Source: CAWFKS01 sp963816435 (GTDB lineage Bacteria > Pseudomonadota > Alphaproteobacteria > Rhizobiales > Rhizobiaceae). Taken from it: a DNA stretch of 64,000 nucleotides. Position numbers and translations under genes: made by a program. The notes under the pieces were generated by a model that was given only the letters and a program-made list of their open reading frames with translations, ran no database searches and was not told where the DNA came from. This document shows positions 33,729 through 42,137 of the stretch, piece after piece (position 1 is the stretch's first letter; the number at the start of each line of letters is the position of its first letter). The stretch spans positions 186,001 through 250,000 of the forward strand of contig CAWFKS010000020.1 of assembly GCA_963816435.1 (NCBI GenBank), read 5' to 3'.

Positions 33729-35428
33729 CCCGCTTCCGGAACCTGACCGCCGCGTTCGGCGCCGTGCTCGCAACACTCGCGTCGGCTTCCGCCAATGCCG
33801 CCGACGACGCGGCATCCGGTCCGATGGCCGATGTGCCCGTCATGCACGAGGAGGCGCTGGCCGCCGGCATCGACCATGCCTATCGCGGCCCGTGGGAATA
33901 TTTCGTCGGCGGCGGCGCGGCCTCCTTCGACTGCAACGGCGACCGCATGCCCGACCTGTTCCTGGCCGGCGGGCGCGACGCCGCCGCCTTCTACGTCAAC
34001 AAGAGCCGCACCGGCGGACCGCTGCGCTTCGAGAAGAAGCAGATCGACGTCGAGCCGCGCGACCTCGAAAAGGTGCTCGGCGCCTACGCGCTCGACATCG
34101 ACAGCGACGGCCGGCTCGACCTCGTCCTGTTGCGGCTCGGCGAAAACGAAATCCTGAAGGGCGGTCCCGACTGCACCTTCACCAAGGCCAACCGGCAGTT
34201 CTCCTTCGATGGCGGCAAGAGCTGGACGACGGCCTTCTCGGCGGAGTGGGAGCCCGGCAACGACGCCCCGACCATGGCCTTCGGCAACTATGTCGACCGC
34301 GCCGCGCCCGGCTCGCCGTGGGGCACCTGTTCCGACAACGCGCTCTACCGTCCGCAGCCCGACCAGCCGGCCGGCAAGGAGCCGGACTATGACAATCCGC
34401 TGCCGCTTCGGCCGGGCTACTGCGCGCTGTCGATGCTGTTCACCGACTGGAACCGCTCGGGTGTGCCGTCGCTGCGCGTCGCCAACGACCGGCAATACTA
34501 TCGCGGCGGCGAGGAGCAGCTCTGGCAGGTCGATCCCGGGCGCCCGCCGCGCCTCTACACCCGCTCCGACGGCTGGGAGCACCTGAAGATCTGGGGCATG
34601 GGCATCGCCGAGGGCGATCTCGACGGCGACGGCTACCCCGAATACGCCATCACCTCGATGGGCGATACCAAGCTGCAGAAGCTCGACGACGAGGCCGAGG
34701 AGGATCGCCCGATCTATTCCGACGTCGCCTTCGACAAGGGCGCCACCGCGCAGCGCCCCTACGAGGGCAGCGACCTGAAGCCGTCCACCGGCTGGCATTC
34801 CGAGTTCGCCGACTTCAACAATGACGGCGTGCTCGACCTGTACATCGCCAAGGGCAATGTCGAGCAGATGCCCGACTTCGCCGCCGTCGATCCCGACAAC
34901 CTCCTGATCGGCAACTGGGACGGCACCTTCACCGAGGCGGGGCATCTGGCCGGCATCGACCTGCCGACCAAGGGCCGCGGCGCCGTGGTCGAGGATTTCA
35001 ACGCCGACGGCATGCTCGACCTGCTGGTCGTCAACCGCGAGCAGAAGGCGAGCCTGTTCCGCAATCTCGGCGCCCGCTCGCCCGACGGTCCGCACCAGAT
35101 GGGCAATTTCGTCTCGGTCGAACTGAAGCAGAAGGGCGTCAACGAGAACGCCGTCGGCGCGCTCGTCTCGGTCAAGTTCGGCAACAACACCGCCAACATG
35201 ACCGTCCAGGTCGGCGGCGGCCACGCGTCGGGCCATGCCGGCTTCGTCCATATCGGCGTCGGCACCGCCGAACGCGCCCAGGTGCGCGTCAAGTGGCCCG
35301 ACGGCGAGTGGAGCGCACCCTACCGCGTCTTCGCCAACAATTTCGTGCAGATCGAGCGCGGCGCGCCGGCGGCCCGCTACTGGTACCCGCCGGTCGACGA
35401 TTCCTGGCAGGCGGCGTCGGGCAACTGA
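33725..35428 (+). CDS. secreted CRTAC1-family protein with FG-GAP/VCBS repeats and ASPIC/UnbV C-terminus
   Basis: A 567-residue exported protein with a signal peptide (MTRFRNLTAAFGAVLATLAS, cleaved after ANA). It is built from beta-propeller FG-GAP/VCBS blades carrying calcium-type loops: DCNGDRMPD (69-77), DIDSDGRLD (124-132), DLDGDGYPE (298-306), DFNNDGVLD (363-371) and DFNADGMLD (424-432). The last ~100 residues (VSVELKQKGVNENAVGALVS, VGGGHASGHAGFVHIGVG) match the ASPIC/UnbV domain. It is coupled by ATGA to the di-haem gene. No enzymatic function is established for this family; a scaffold or partner for the di-haem protein is inferred. Confidence 0.87.
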   Translation: MTRFRNLTAAFGAVLATLASASANAADDAASGPMADVPVMHEEALAAGIDHAYRGPWEYFVGGGAASFDCNGDRMPDLFLAGGRDAAAFYVNKSRTGGPLRFEKKQIDVEPRDLEKVLGAYALDIDSDGRLDLVLLRLGENEILKGGPDCTFTKANRQFSFDGGKSWTTAFSAEWEPGNDAPTMAFGNYVDRAAPGSPWGTCSDNALYRPQPDQPAGKEPDYDNPLPLRPGYCALSMLFTDWNRSGVPSLRVANDRQYYRGGEEQLWQVDPGRPPRLYTRSDGWEHLKIWGMGIAEGDLDGDGYPEYAITSMGDTKLQKLDDEAEEDRPIYSDVAFDKGATAQRPYEGSDLKPSTGWHSEFADFNNDGVLDLYIAKGNVEQMPDFAAVDPDNLLIGNWDGTFTEAGHLAGIDLPTKGRGAVVEDFNADGMLDLLVVNREQKASLFRNLGARSPDGPHQMGNFVSVELKQKGVNENAVGALVSVKFGNNTANMTVQVGGGHASGHAGFVHIGVGTAERAQVRVKWPDGEWSAPYRVFANNFVQIERGAPAARYWYPPVDDSWQAASGN

Positions 35429-35478
35429 GCTTGCCTTGGCGGCTGCGGCCAGCTCGTGCCTGCCGCAACCGGCCTGAC

Positions 35479-36168
35479 TCATTGCGGCCGAACCTCGGCG
35501 AAGCTGCTGGTGACCAGCCATCTCGTCAGGCTCTGCGCGGTCTTCTCGTGGCCGACCAGCACGATGTTCCCGTCGTCGATCTCCCGGCGGAAAGTCGTGT
35601 GTCCCATCCATGCCGACGTCAGCGCGCGCAGCGTGCTGTTGATGAACAAATCCACCTCCAGGCCCTGGTCGGTGTAGCAGAGGTCGGACTCGGCCCCCGG
35701 CTCGACGATCAGCCAGTAGTCGATGCGATCCCGCGGCGGATCGGTCAGCGTGAACTGGACCACGCATTTTTGCAGCGGGAGTTCCAGCCTGTTGATCTTG
35801 CGCCGGATGTTCCACATCAGCAGCCGGGCATCGAGGTGGCGGAGCGACACGTCGCTCCTGACGTTGCGATGAGCCCATTCGCCGAGCTGCCGGACGATCG
35901 GCTCCAGTTCGTCGGCGAGCGGCGTGGTGAAATACTCGGGACGGCCGTCGGCGCTGCTGTCGCGCTTGCGCACCAGACCCCTGCTTTCCATGTCCTTGAG
36001 GCGCTTGGAAAGCAGCGTCGGAGACATCCCGGGAACGCCGCGCTGTATCTGGTTGAACCGCGTCGAGCCGGACCACATCTCGCACAGGACCAGCATGGTC
36101 CAGCGCGGCTCGAGGATATCGGACGCCATGGCGACCGGGCAGAACAGGGGATAGGCTGTTTCGCTCAT
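35479..36168 (-). CDS. HxlR family transcriptional regulator with C-terminal extension
   Basis: A 229-residue regulator. The winged helix is YPLFCPVAMASDILEPRWTM (with the N-terminal Cys common in HxlR sensors), then RFNQIQRGVPGMSPTLLSKR and LKDMESRGLVRKRDSS. After about residue 115 there is an extra ~110-residue domain (RLELPLQKCVVQFTLTDP, VDLFINSTLRALTSAWMG) with SCP2-like character, seen in a subset of HxlR proteins. The ATG at 36168 was chosen because MSETAYPLFCPVAMASD starts the domain. It is divergent from a tautomerase gene, with a long palindrome between them, so it probably regulates that gene and itself. Confidence 0.86.
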   Translation of the reverse strand: MSETAYPLFCPVAMASDILEPRWTMLVLCEMWSGSTRFNQIQRGVPGMSPTLLSKRLKDMESRGLVRKRDSSADGRPEYFTTPLADELEPIVRQLGEWAHRNVRSDVSLRHLDARLLMWNIRRKINRLELPLQKCVVQFTLTDPPRDRIDYWLIVEPGAESDLCYTDQGLEVDLFINSTLRALTSAWMGHTTFRREIDDGNIVLVGHEKTAQSLTRWLVTSSFAEVRPQ

Positions 36169-36230
36169 GACCACACCTCCACGCCGCCATGCCTTCCCGT
36201 GGAATGTCGCACCGCACGCCATGACACTCC

Positions 36231-36270
36231 AGTCCAGAAACTGTAGCGGGTTTGCTACAGTTTCAGGACT
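36231..36270. promoter_or_regulatory. 17-bp-arm inverted repeat, likely HxlR operator
   Basis: Left arm AGTCCAGAAACTGTAGC and right arm GCTACAGTTTCAGGACT are inverted repeats with one mismatch around the spacer GGGTTT. It lies 62 bases upstream of the HxlR gene and 60 upstream of the tautomerase gene. The inner core GAAACTGTAGC-N6-GCTACAGTTTC is perfect over 11 bp per arm. HxlR dimers bind such palindromes, so autoregulation and control of the tautomerase are expected. Confidence 0.8.
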
Positions 36271-36330
36271 GGACCGGCACCGAGTGTTTCAGCAGTCTCG
36301 GCATCGCTACTACACGGAAGGAGAAGCGAG

Positions 36331-36549
36331 ATGCCTCTGGTGGATATCGAAGTGATCGAGGGCGTCTTCGACGCGGCCCAGAAGTCGAAGATGATCGAAA
36401 AGGTGACCAACGCCATGGTCGAGGTCGAAGGCGAGGCCATGCGGGGCGTCACCTGGGTCCGCGTCAAGGAAGTGCGGAGCGGACAGTGGGGCATCGGCGG
36501 CAAAACGCCGAGCGCCGACGACATCAAGGCGATGGCGGCCGGCTCCTAG
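36331..36549 (+). CDS. 4-oxalocrotonate tautomerase family protein
   Basis: A 72-residue tautomerase: Met is followed by the catalytic Pro (MPLVDIEVIEGVFDAAQ), which becomes the N-terminal base after Met removal. VRVKEVRSGQWGIGGKTPS fits the family's active-site strand and C-terminus. GGAAGGAG precedes the ATG. Substrate unknown; such proteins act on keto-enol isomers or halogenated acids. Its divergent HxlR neighbour and the operator between them suggest induction by a reactive or aromatic compound. Confidence 0.85.
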   Translation: MPLVDIEVIEGVFDAAQKSKMIEKVTNAMVEVEGEAMRGVTWVRVKEVRSGQWGIGGKTPSADDIKAMAAGS

Positions 36550-36563
36550 CATCCCGCCACGAC

Positions 36564-36628
36564 CCGCGGGGTCCTGCGCCCCGCGGAGCTCCGGAACCTG
36601 GCGCCGGCAGCCAGCGCAGGCTGCCGGC
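36564..36628. terminator. two GC-rich hairpins between the convergent tautomerase and phoB genes
   Basis: First stem: CCGCGGGG, 7-base loop, CCCCGCGG (36564-36586). Second stem: GCCGGCAGCC, loop AGCGCA, GGCTGCCGGC (36603-36628), perfect over 10 bp. Neither has a marked T-run. Their place between two convergent genes suggests a bidirectional transcript end. Confidence 0.6.
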
Positions 36629-36687
36629 GGCACCTCTATCGGTGTCGGATGCAAGCACGCCGGGAATGATCCGCGAACGAGGTCTGC

Positions 36688-37377
36688 TCAGGCTTCCCTA
36701 ATCGCGTAGCCGGCGCCGCGGATGGTGCGGATCACGTCCGGCAGCCGGCCGGTGTTGACCGCCTTGCGCAGCCGCCCGACATGCACGTCGACCGTGCGCT
36801 CGTCGATGTAGATCGTCTCGCCCCAGACATTGTCGAGAAGCTGCGTGCGCGAAAACACGCGCCCGGGATGCTGCATCATGAACTCGAGAAGCCGGAACTC
36901 CGTCGGGCCGAGCCTGATCTCGTTCTTGCGGCGATAGACGCGGTGCGATTCCCGGTCGAGCACGATGTCGCCGACCTTCAGCACCGACGACAGCACCTCC
37001 GGCTTGGCGCGCCGGAGAAGCGCACGCACCCGGGCGATGAACTCCGGTGTCGAGAACGGCTTGACCAGATAGTCGTCGGCGCCCGTGGACAGGCCGCGCA
37101 CGCGGTCGCTTTCCTCGCCGCGGGCCGTCAGCATGATGATCGGCAGCCGCTCCGTCTCGGGCCGCATCCTGAGGCGCCGGCAAAGCTCGATGCCCGACAC
37201 GCCGGGGATCATCCAGTCGAGCACCAGAAGGTCGGGCACGTTTTCCTGCAGCCGCAGCTCGGCCTCGTCGCCGCGCTCCACGACCTCGACCTGGTAGCCC
37301 TCGGCCTCCAGATTGTAGCGGAGCAGCACGCACAGCGGCTCCTCGTCCTCGACGACAAGAATCTTGGGAGCGATCAT
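36688..37377 (-). CDS. phoB: phosphate regulon response regulator PhoB
   Basis: A DNA-binding response regulator that activates phosphate-starvation genes. The 229-residue protein has a receiver domain with ILVVEDEEPL, phosphoacceptor Asp54 (LLVLDWMIPGVSG) and Lys106 (YLVKPFS), and an OmpR-type winged helix ending RTVDVHVGRLRKAVNTG and IRTIRGAGYAI. It is the last gene of pstSCAB-phoU-phoB, the usual rhizobial order. The partner kinase PhoR is not in the window; upstream of pstS there is instead an unrelated gene. Confidence 0.95.
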   Translation of the reverse strand: MIAPKILVVEDEEPLCVLLRYNLEAEGYQVEVVERGDEAELRLQENVPDLLVLDWMIPGVSGIELCRRLRMRPETERLPIIMLTARGEESDRVRGLSTGADDYLVKPFSTPEFIARVRALLRRAKPEVLSSVLKVGDIVLDRESHRVYRRKNEIRLGPTEFRLLEFMMQHPGRVFSRTQLLDNVWGETIYIDERTVDVHVGRLRKAVNTGRLPDVIRTIRGAGYAIREA

Positions 37378-37415
37378 CGGTTCGGTCCGGTATCTGCCTG
37401 CCGGCGCCCTCTCGC

Positions 37416-38123
37416 TCAGTTGGCGAGCGCCGACATCGTCGTCTCGTCGAGCTTCGGCCGATCGGCCGGAAGCAACTGCCCCGTCATCACGTAGTACGCG
37501 TCCTCGGCGATGTTGGTGACGTGGTCGCCGATCCGCTCCAAATTCTTGGCGCAGAACAGGAGATGCGTGCAGGCGGTGATGTTGCGCGGATCTTCCATCA
37601 TGTAGGTCAGCAGTTCGCGGAACGTCGCGGTGTACTGGACGTCGATCTTCTCGTCCTCCTCGCGCAACGTCTCCAGCGCCTTGGCGTCGCGCGCCACGTA
37701 GCGGTCGACCACCGATTTCACCTGGTTGTAGGCAAGGTCGGCCATCGTCTCGATCGAGTGCGACAGGCCGCGCGGGGTCGGCCCCTCGCCGACCGCGCCG
37801 ACGCGCTTGGCGATGTTCTTGGCGAGGTCGCCGATGCGCTCGAGGTCGGCCGCCATGCGGATCGCCCCGACCACCGCCCGCAGGTCCTGGGCGACCGGCT
37901 GGCGCTTGGCGATCAGCGTGATCGCGCTCTCGTCGAGCTCGCGCTGCTTGGCATCCATGACGACGTCTTCGGAGACGACGCGCTGCGACATGCCGGTGTC
38001 GGAGCTGAGCAGCGCGCGGGCGGAATCCTGCACCATCGCGCCGGCGAGCTCGCCCATGTCGCAGATCAGCTTGTCGATGTGCTGCAGCTCTTCGTCGAAC
38101 GACTTCACTGTGTGTTCGGTCAT
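37416..38123 (-). CDS. phoU: phosphate transport regulator PhoU
   Basis: Negative regulator of PhoR/PhoB signalling that interacts with PstB. The 235-residue protein consists of two similar three-helix bundles, each with the family's metal-binding signature: AADLERIGDLAKNIAKR in the first and AKNLERIGDHVTNIAED in the second. The start has no strong competitor (MTEHTVKSFDEELQHIDKL). It lies 33 bases downstream of pstB and 39 bases upstream of phoB. Confidence 0.95.
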   Translation of the reverse strand: MTEHTVKSFDEELQHIDKLICDMGELAGAMVQDSARALLSSDTGMSQRVVSEDVVMDAKQRELDESAITLIAKRQPVAQDLRAVVGAIRMAADLERIGDLAKNIAKRVGAVGEGPTPRGLSHSIETMADLAYNQVKSVVDRYVARDAKALETLREEDEKIDVQYTATFRELLTYMMEDPRNITACTHLLFCAKNLERIGDHVTNIAEDAYYVMTGQLLPADRPKLDETTMSALAN

Positions 38124-38155
38124 GGTCGTGTCCCGTTGCGCCGCCAGGCCACCAC

Positions 38156-38974
38156 TCAGCCGAAGCGGCCGGTGATGTAGTCCTGCGTCCGCTTTTCCTG
38201 CGGCGAGGTGAAGATGGTCTCGGTGTCGGCGAACTCGATCAGCTCGCCCAGATACATGAAGGCGGTCTGGCGCGAGACGCGCGCGGCCTGCTGCATGTTG
38301 TGGGTGACGATGGCGATCGTGTAGTCGGCGTGCAGCTCGTCGATCAGCTCCTCGATCTTGGCCGTCGAGATCGGGTCGAGGGCGGAGGCCGGCTCGTCGA
38401 GCAGGATCACCTCGGGCTTCACCGCGACGGTGCGCGCGATGCAAAGGCGCTGCTGCTGGCCGCCCGAAAGGCTGAGGCCGCTGGCGTTCAGCTTGTCCTT
38501 GACCTCGTCCCACAGCGCGGCGCGCCTGAGCGCCTCCTCGACGCGGTTGTCGAGATCGGCCTTCGACAGCTTGTCGTAGAGGCGCACGCCGAAGGCGATG
38601 TTCTCGTAGATCGTCATCGGGAACGGCGTCGGCTTCTGGAACACCATGCCGACCTTGGCCCTCAACATGTTGAGGTCCTGCTGGCGCGACAGGATGTTCT
38701 CGCCGTCGAGCAGCACCTCGCCCTCCGCACGCTGGCGCGGATAGAGCTCGTAGATGCGGTTGAACACGCGCAGCAGCGTGGACTTGCCGCAGCCCGACGG
38801 GCCGATGAAGGCCGTCACGCTGCGCTCCGGCAGGGACAGCGAGATGTCCTTGAGCGCGCGCGAATCGCCGTAGAAGAAGTTGAGGTTGTTCACCTCGATC
38901 TTCGGCTTGGCGGGAGTGTGCGGTTTGTTCGGGCTTATGGTGGTCAGTTGGTCGGGCATCGTCATCTGCGTCAT
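38156..38974 (-). CDS. pstB: phosphate ABC transporter ATP-binding protein PstB
   Basis: ATPase of the high-affinity phosphate importer; 272 residues, usual length. Motifs are Walker A FIGPSGCGKSTLLRVFNR, VGMVFQKPTPFPMTI (Q-loop), signature LSLSGGQQQRLCIARTV, Walker B ILLDEPASALDP and the switch His in IVTHNMQQAARV. The family-specific REAEALYPRQ-type insertion appears as IYELYPRQRAEGEV. The ATG overlaps the pstA stop as ATGA at 38971-38974. Confidence 0.96.
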   Translation of the reverse strand: MTQMTMPDQLTTISPNKPHTPAKPKIEVNNLNFFYGDSRALKDISLSLPERSVTAFIGPSGCGKSTLLRVFNRIYELYPRQRAEGEVLLDGENILSRQQDLNMLRAKVGMVFQKPTPFPMTIYENIAFGVRLYDKLSKADLDNRVEEALRRAALWDEVKDKLNASGLSLSGGQQQRLCIARTVAVKPEVILLDEPASALDPISTAKIEELIDELHADYTIAIVTHNMQQAARVSRQTAFMYLGELIEFADTETIFTSPQEKRTQDYITGRFG

Positions 38975-39822
38975 CTCGATTCTCCGCGGGCGCCCAGGAT
39001 GCGCGCCCCGATGCTCAGCGCCAGCACGGCCAGCGTGATGATCAGCGCGCCGGTCCAGGCGAGCTGCTGCCATTCGTCGTAGGGGCTGAGCGCGAACTGG
39101 AAGATCGTCACCGGAAGACTGGCGATCGGCGCGTTGAGGTTCAGGCTCCAGAACTGGTTGTTGAGCGCGGTGAACAGCAGCGGTGCGGTCTCGCCCGAAA
39201 TGCGCGCGATCGCAAGCAGCACCCCGGTGACGATACCGGCGCTCGCCGCCTTGTAGGCGACCGAGCGGATCACCACCCAGCGCGGCGCGCCGACCGCGGT
39301 TCCCGCCTCGCGCAGCGCGTCGGGCACCAGAAGCAGCATGTCCTCGGTGGTGCGCACCACGACCGGCAGCACGATCAGCGCCAGCGCCATCACGCCGGCG
39401 ATGCCGGAGAAATGGCCCATCGTCACCACCATCACCTCGTAGACGAACAGGCCGACGATGATCGACGGCGCCGACAGGAGGATGTCGTTGATGAAGCGCA
39501 CCACCATGGTCAGCCGGGTGTGGCGGCCGTATTCGGCCATGTAGGTGCCGGCGAGAATGCCGACCGGTGCGCCGATCAGCACCGCCAGGAAGGTCATGAT
39601 CAGGCTGCCGGCGATGGCGTTCAGGAGGCCGCCGGCCTCGCCGGGGGGCGGCGTCATCTGCGTGAACACGCTCGGCACCAGGCCGGAGAAGCCGCGCCAG
39701 AACAGCTCGGCCAGGATGACCAGCAGCCACAGCAGGCCGAAGGCGGCCGCCGCCACGCACAGCCCCATCATCACGGTGTTGCGGGCGCGCCTGCGCGCGT
39801 ATCCGGCGGATGCGGTGGCCAC
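38971..39822 (-). CDS. pstA: phosphate ABC transporter permease PstA
   Basis: One of two membrane subunits of the phosphate importer; 283 residues with about six helices. The MetI-type cytoplasmic loop that contacts PstB is EAGTAVGAPRWVVIRSVAYK with the preceding LLLVPDALR. SIIVGLFVYEVMVV and ISGETAPLLFTALNNQFW are typical of PstA. It starts three bases after pstC and is coupled to pstB by ATGA. Confidence 0.95.
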   Translation of the reverse strand: MATASAGYARRRARNTVMMGLCVAAAAFGLLWLLVILAELFWRGFSGLVPSVFTQMTPPPGEAGGLLNAIAGSLIMTFLAVLIGAPVGILAGTYMAEYGRHTRLTMVVRFINDILLSAPSIIVGLFVYEVMVVTMGHFSGIAGVMALALIVLPVVVRTTEDMLLLVPDALREAGTAVGAPRWVVIRSVAYKAASAGIVTGVLLAIARISGETAPLLFTALNNQFWSLNLNAPIASLPVTIFQFALSPYDEWQQLAWTGALIITLAVLALSIGARILGARGESR

Positions 39823-39825
39823 GGC

Positions 39826-40806
39826 TCAGCTCCCGGTCCGGGCGCGCATGCGCGCCAGCATGATGCGGGCGGCGGCGAGCACGATGAAGGTGATGACGAA
39901 CAGGATCAGGCCGAGCGCGATCAGCGACGAAGTGTAGAGGTCGCCGGTTGCCTCGGTGAACTCGTTGGCGATCGCCGCCGAGATCGTCGTGCCGGGCGCC
40001 AGGAGCGAGGCCTTGATGCGGTGCGCGTTGCCGATGACGAAGGTCACGGCCATCGTCTCGCCGAGCGCGCGGCCGAGCGCCAGCATGACGCCGCCGACCA
40101 CCGCGACGCGCGTATAGGGCAGCGTAACCTTGGAGGTGACTTCCCACGTCGTCAGGCCGAGCCCGTAGGCGGATTCCTTGAGCACCGGCGGCACGGTGGC
40201 GAACACGTCGCGCGTGATCGAGGTGATGAAGGGGAGCACCATGATCGCCAGGATCAGCCCGGCCGTCAGGATGCCGATGCCGTAGGGCGGCCCGGCGAAC
40301 AGGTTGTGGAGCACCGGAATGTGCTTGAACGTGCCGATCAGGAACGGCTGCAGGGTCTGCTGCAGGAACGGCGCGAACACGAACAGGCCCCAGATGCCGT
40401 AGATGATCGAGGGAATGCCGGCCAAAAGCTCGACGGCGATGCCGATCGGGCGGCGCAGCGGCCTGGGGCACAGCTCGGTCAGGAATATGGCGATGCCGAT
40501 GCCGACGGGAACCGCGATCAGCATGGCGATGAAGGAAGTGAGCACGGTGCCGTAGATCGGCGCCAGCGCCCCGAAATGTTCCTTGACCGGGTTCCAGCTC
40601 TCGGTGGTCAGGAAGCCGAGGCCGAAAGTCTCGAAGGCGAGCCAGGATCCCTTGATCAGGGACACCGCGACGCCGGCCAGAACGATGAGAACCAGGATGG
40701 CGGCGGCGCGGGTGATGTTGCGAAAGACGGCGTCCGAGGTCGCGAACCGGTTCAGGCTTCCCCGCCGTGTCGACCCGTCATTGCCGTTCGCGACGATGCT
40801 GGCCAT
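39826..40806 (-). CDS. pstC: phosphate ABC transporter permease PstC
   Basis: The second membrane subunit of the importer, 326 residues. WNPVKEHFGALAPIYGTVLT is the signature N-terminal PstC stretch; LLAGIPSIIYGIWGLFVFAP and ESAYGLGLTTWEVTSKVTLP (the PstB-contact loop) follow, and the C-terminal part has ALGRALGETMAVTFVIGNA. The N-terminal cytoplasmic tail of about 30 residues (NGNDGSTRRGSLNRFATSD) is somewhat long. It lies 73 bases downstream of pstS. Confidence 0.95.
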   Translation of the reverse strand: MASIVANGNDGSTRRGSLNRFATSDAVFRNITRAAAILVLIVLAGVAVSLIKGSWLAFETFGLGFLTTESWNPVKEHFGALAPIYGTVLTSFIAMLIAVPVGIGIAIFLTELCPRPLRRPIGIAVELLAGIPSIIYGIWGLFVFAPFLQQTLQPFLIGTFKHIPVLHNLFAGPPYGIGILTAGLILAIMVLPFITSITRDVFATVPPVLKESAYGLGLTTWEVTSKVTLPYTRVAVVGGVMLALGRALGETMAVTFVIGNAHRIKASLLAPGTTISAAIANEFTEATGDLYTSSLIALGLILFVITFIVLAAARIMLARMRARTGS

Positions 40807-40879
40807 GTCCGTCCCCGCTGCGCAAAGAGGTCGTCCGGGCGACCGCGTGTGCGGCGGCCGCCCGGAAACATTGTGGCTT

Positions 40880-41938
40880 CTAGTTGGTCGCCGTGTAAAC
40901 CGGCGAGCCGTCGACCTGAACCTTCTTCCACTCTTCCTTCACCTGTTCCACGACCGCGTCGGGCATGGGGATGTAGTCGAGCTCGGAAGCCATGTCGTCG
41001 CCCTTGGCGTAGGCCCAGTCGAAGAACTTCAGCGCCGATGCCGCATCCTCGCCGCTCTTCGGGTCGGTGTGGATGAGGATGAAGGTGGCGGCCGTCATCG
41101 GCCAGGTGCCGGCGCCCGGCTGGTTGGCCAGGATCACGCCGAAGCCCGGAACGCTCGACCAGTCCGCACCCTCGGCGGCCGCGGCGAAGGCGTCGGCTTC
41201 CGGAGCGACCTTCTTGCCGTCCTTGTTCATCATGTCGGTGAAGGTCATGTCGTTCTGCAGCGCGTAGGCATACTCGACATAGCCGATCGAGTTGGCGGTC
41301 TGGCCGACGGTGGCGGCGACGCCCTCGTTGCCCTTGGCGCCGATGCCGACCGGCCACTCGACGCTCTTGTCGACGCCGATCTGGTCCTGCCACTCCGGCG
41401 ACACCGCGCCGAGATAGTAGGTGAAGTTGAAGGTCGTGCCCGAACCGTCGGAACGGTGGACGACGGCGATCGCCTCGTCGGGCAGCTTGACGTCGGGGTT
41501 CAGCGACTGGATGGCGTCGTCGTTCCACTGGGTGATCTCGCCCATGAAGATCTTGGCGAGCGTCGGACCGTCGAGAACCAGCTGGCCGGCTTCCATGCCC
41601 TCGATGTTGACGACCGGCACGATGCCGCCCATCACGGTCGGGAACTGGATGAGGTTGTTGGCCTTGAGCTCGTCGCCGCCGAGCGGCGCGTCGGTGGCGC
41701 CGAAGGTCACGGTGCGGGCCTCGATCTGCTTGATGCCGCCGCCCGAGCCGATCGACTGGTAGTTGAGGCCGGTGCCGGTCTCCTTCTTGTAGGCATCGGC
41801 CCACTTTGCGTAGATCGGGTAGGGGAAGGTGGCGCCCGCGCCCGAAATGTCGGCGGCGGCAGCCGGCGACGCGGCGAAGGCGAACGACACGGCGACGGCG
41901 GCTGCGGCCATCGTGGTCGAACGAATGATGCTGTTCAT
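40880..41938 (-). CDS. pstS: phosphate-binding periplasmic protein PstS
   Basis: Binds phosphate in the periplasm and delivers it to PstCA. The 352-residue precursor has a signal peptide (MNSIIRSTTMAAAAVAVSFA, cleaved after AAA). The mature part starts DISGAGATFPYPIYAKWADA and shows the phosphate site residues in GSGGGIKQI, FGATDAPL and HRSDGSGTTFNFTYYL. It is the first gene of the operon, with a Pho box 70 bases upstream. The ATG at 41938 was preferred over the long upstream frame because it begins the signal peptide. Confidence 0.96.
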   Translation of the reverse strand: MNSIIRSTTMAAAAVAVSFAFAASPAAAADISGAGATFPYPIYAKWADAYKKETGTGLNYQSIGSGGGIKQIEARTVTFGATDAPLGGDELKANNLIQFPTVMGGIVPVVNIEGMEAGQLVLDGPTLAKIFMGEITQWNDDAIQSLNPDVKLPDEAIAVVHRSDGSGTTFNFTYYLGAVSPEWQDQIGVDKSVEWPVGIGAKGNEGVAATVGQTANSIGYVEYAYALQNDMTFTDMMNKDGKKVAPEADAFAAAAEGADWSSVPGFGVILANQPGAGTWPMTAATFILIHTDPKSGEDAASALKFFDWAYAKGDDMASELDYIPMPDAVVEQVKEEWKKVQVDGSPVYTATN

Positions 41939-42007
41939 GGTGCCTGCTCCTGTTCGGAATTCGATGCAGTCGCGCCGAGGCGACGCGGCAGGCCTTAAAG
42001 AGCCTGT

Positions 42008-42025
42008 GTAACAGTTGGATGACAG
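42008..42025 (-). promoter_or_regulatory. Pho box upstream of pstS
   Basis: On the minus strand: CTGTCAT-CCAA-CTGTTAC, two 7-bp direct repeats 11 bases apart, matching the PhoB consensus CTGTCAT-N4-CTGT(C/T)A(C/T) closely. It is 70 bases upstream of the pstS ATG, the usual distance for a site that replaces the -35 element. It should make pstSCAB-phoUB autoregulated by phosphate starvation. Confidence 0.9.
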
Positions 42026-42137
42026 TTTTGTGTCGCGCCGGTTACGGTTCACAGTCGGCTGGCGGAGGGGTTTGCGATGCCGAAAGGCGGCCGGGCTGAT
42101 TCCCGCGCCGGAATCAGCGACTTGCCCGCTCCGGCGA

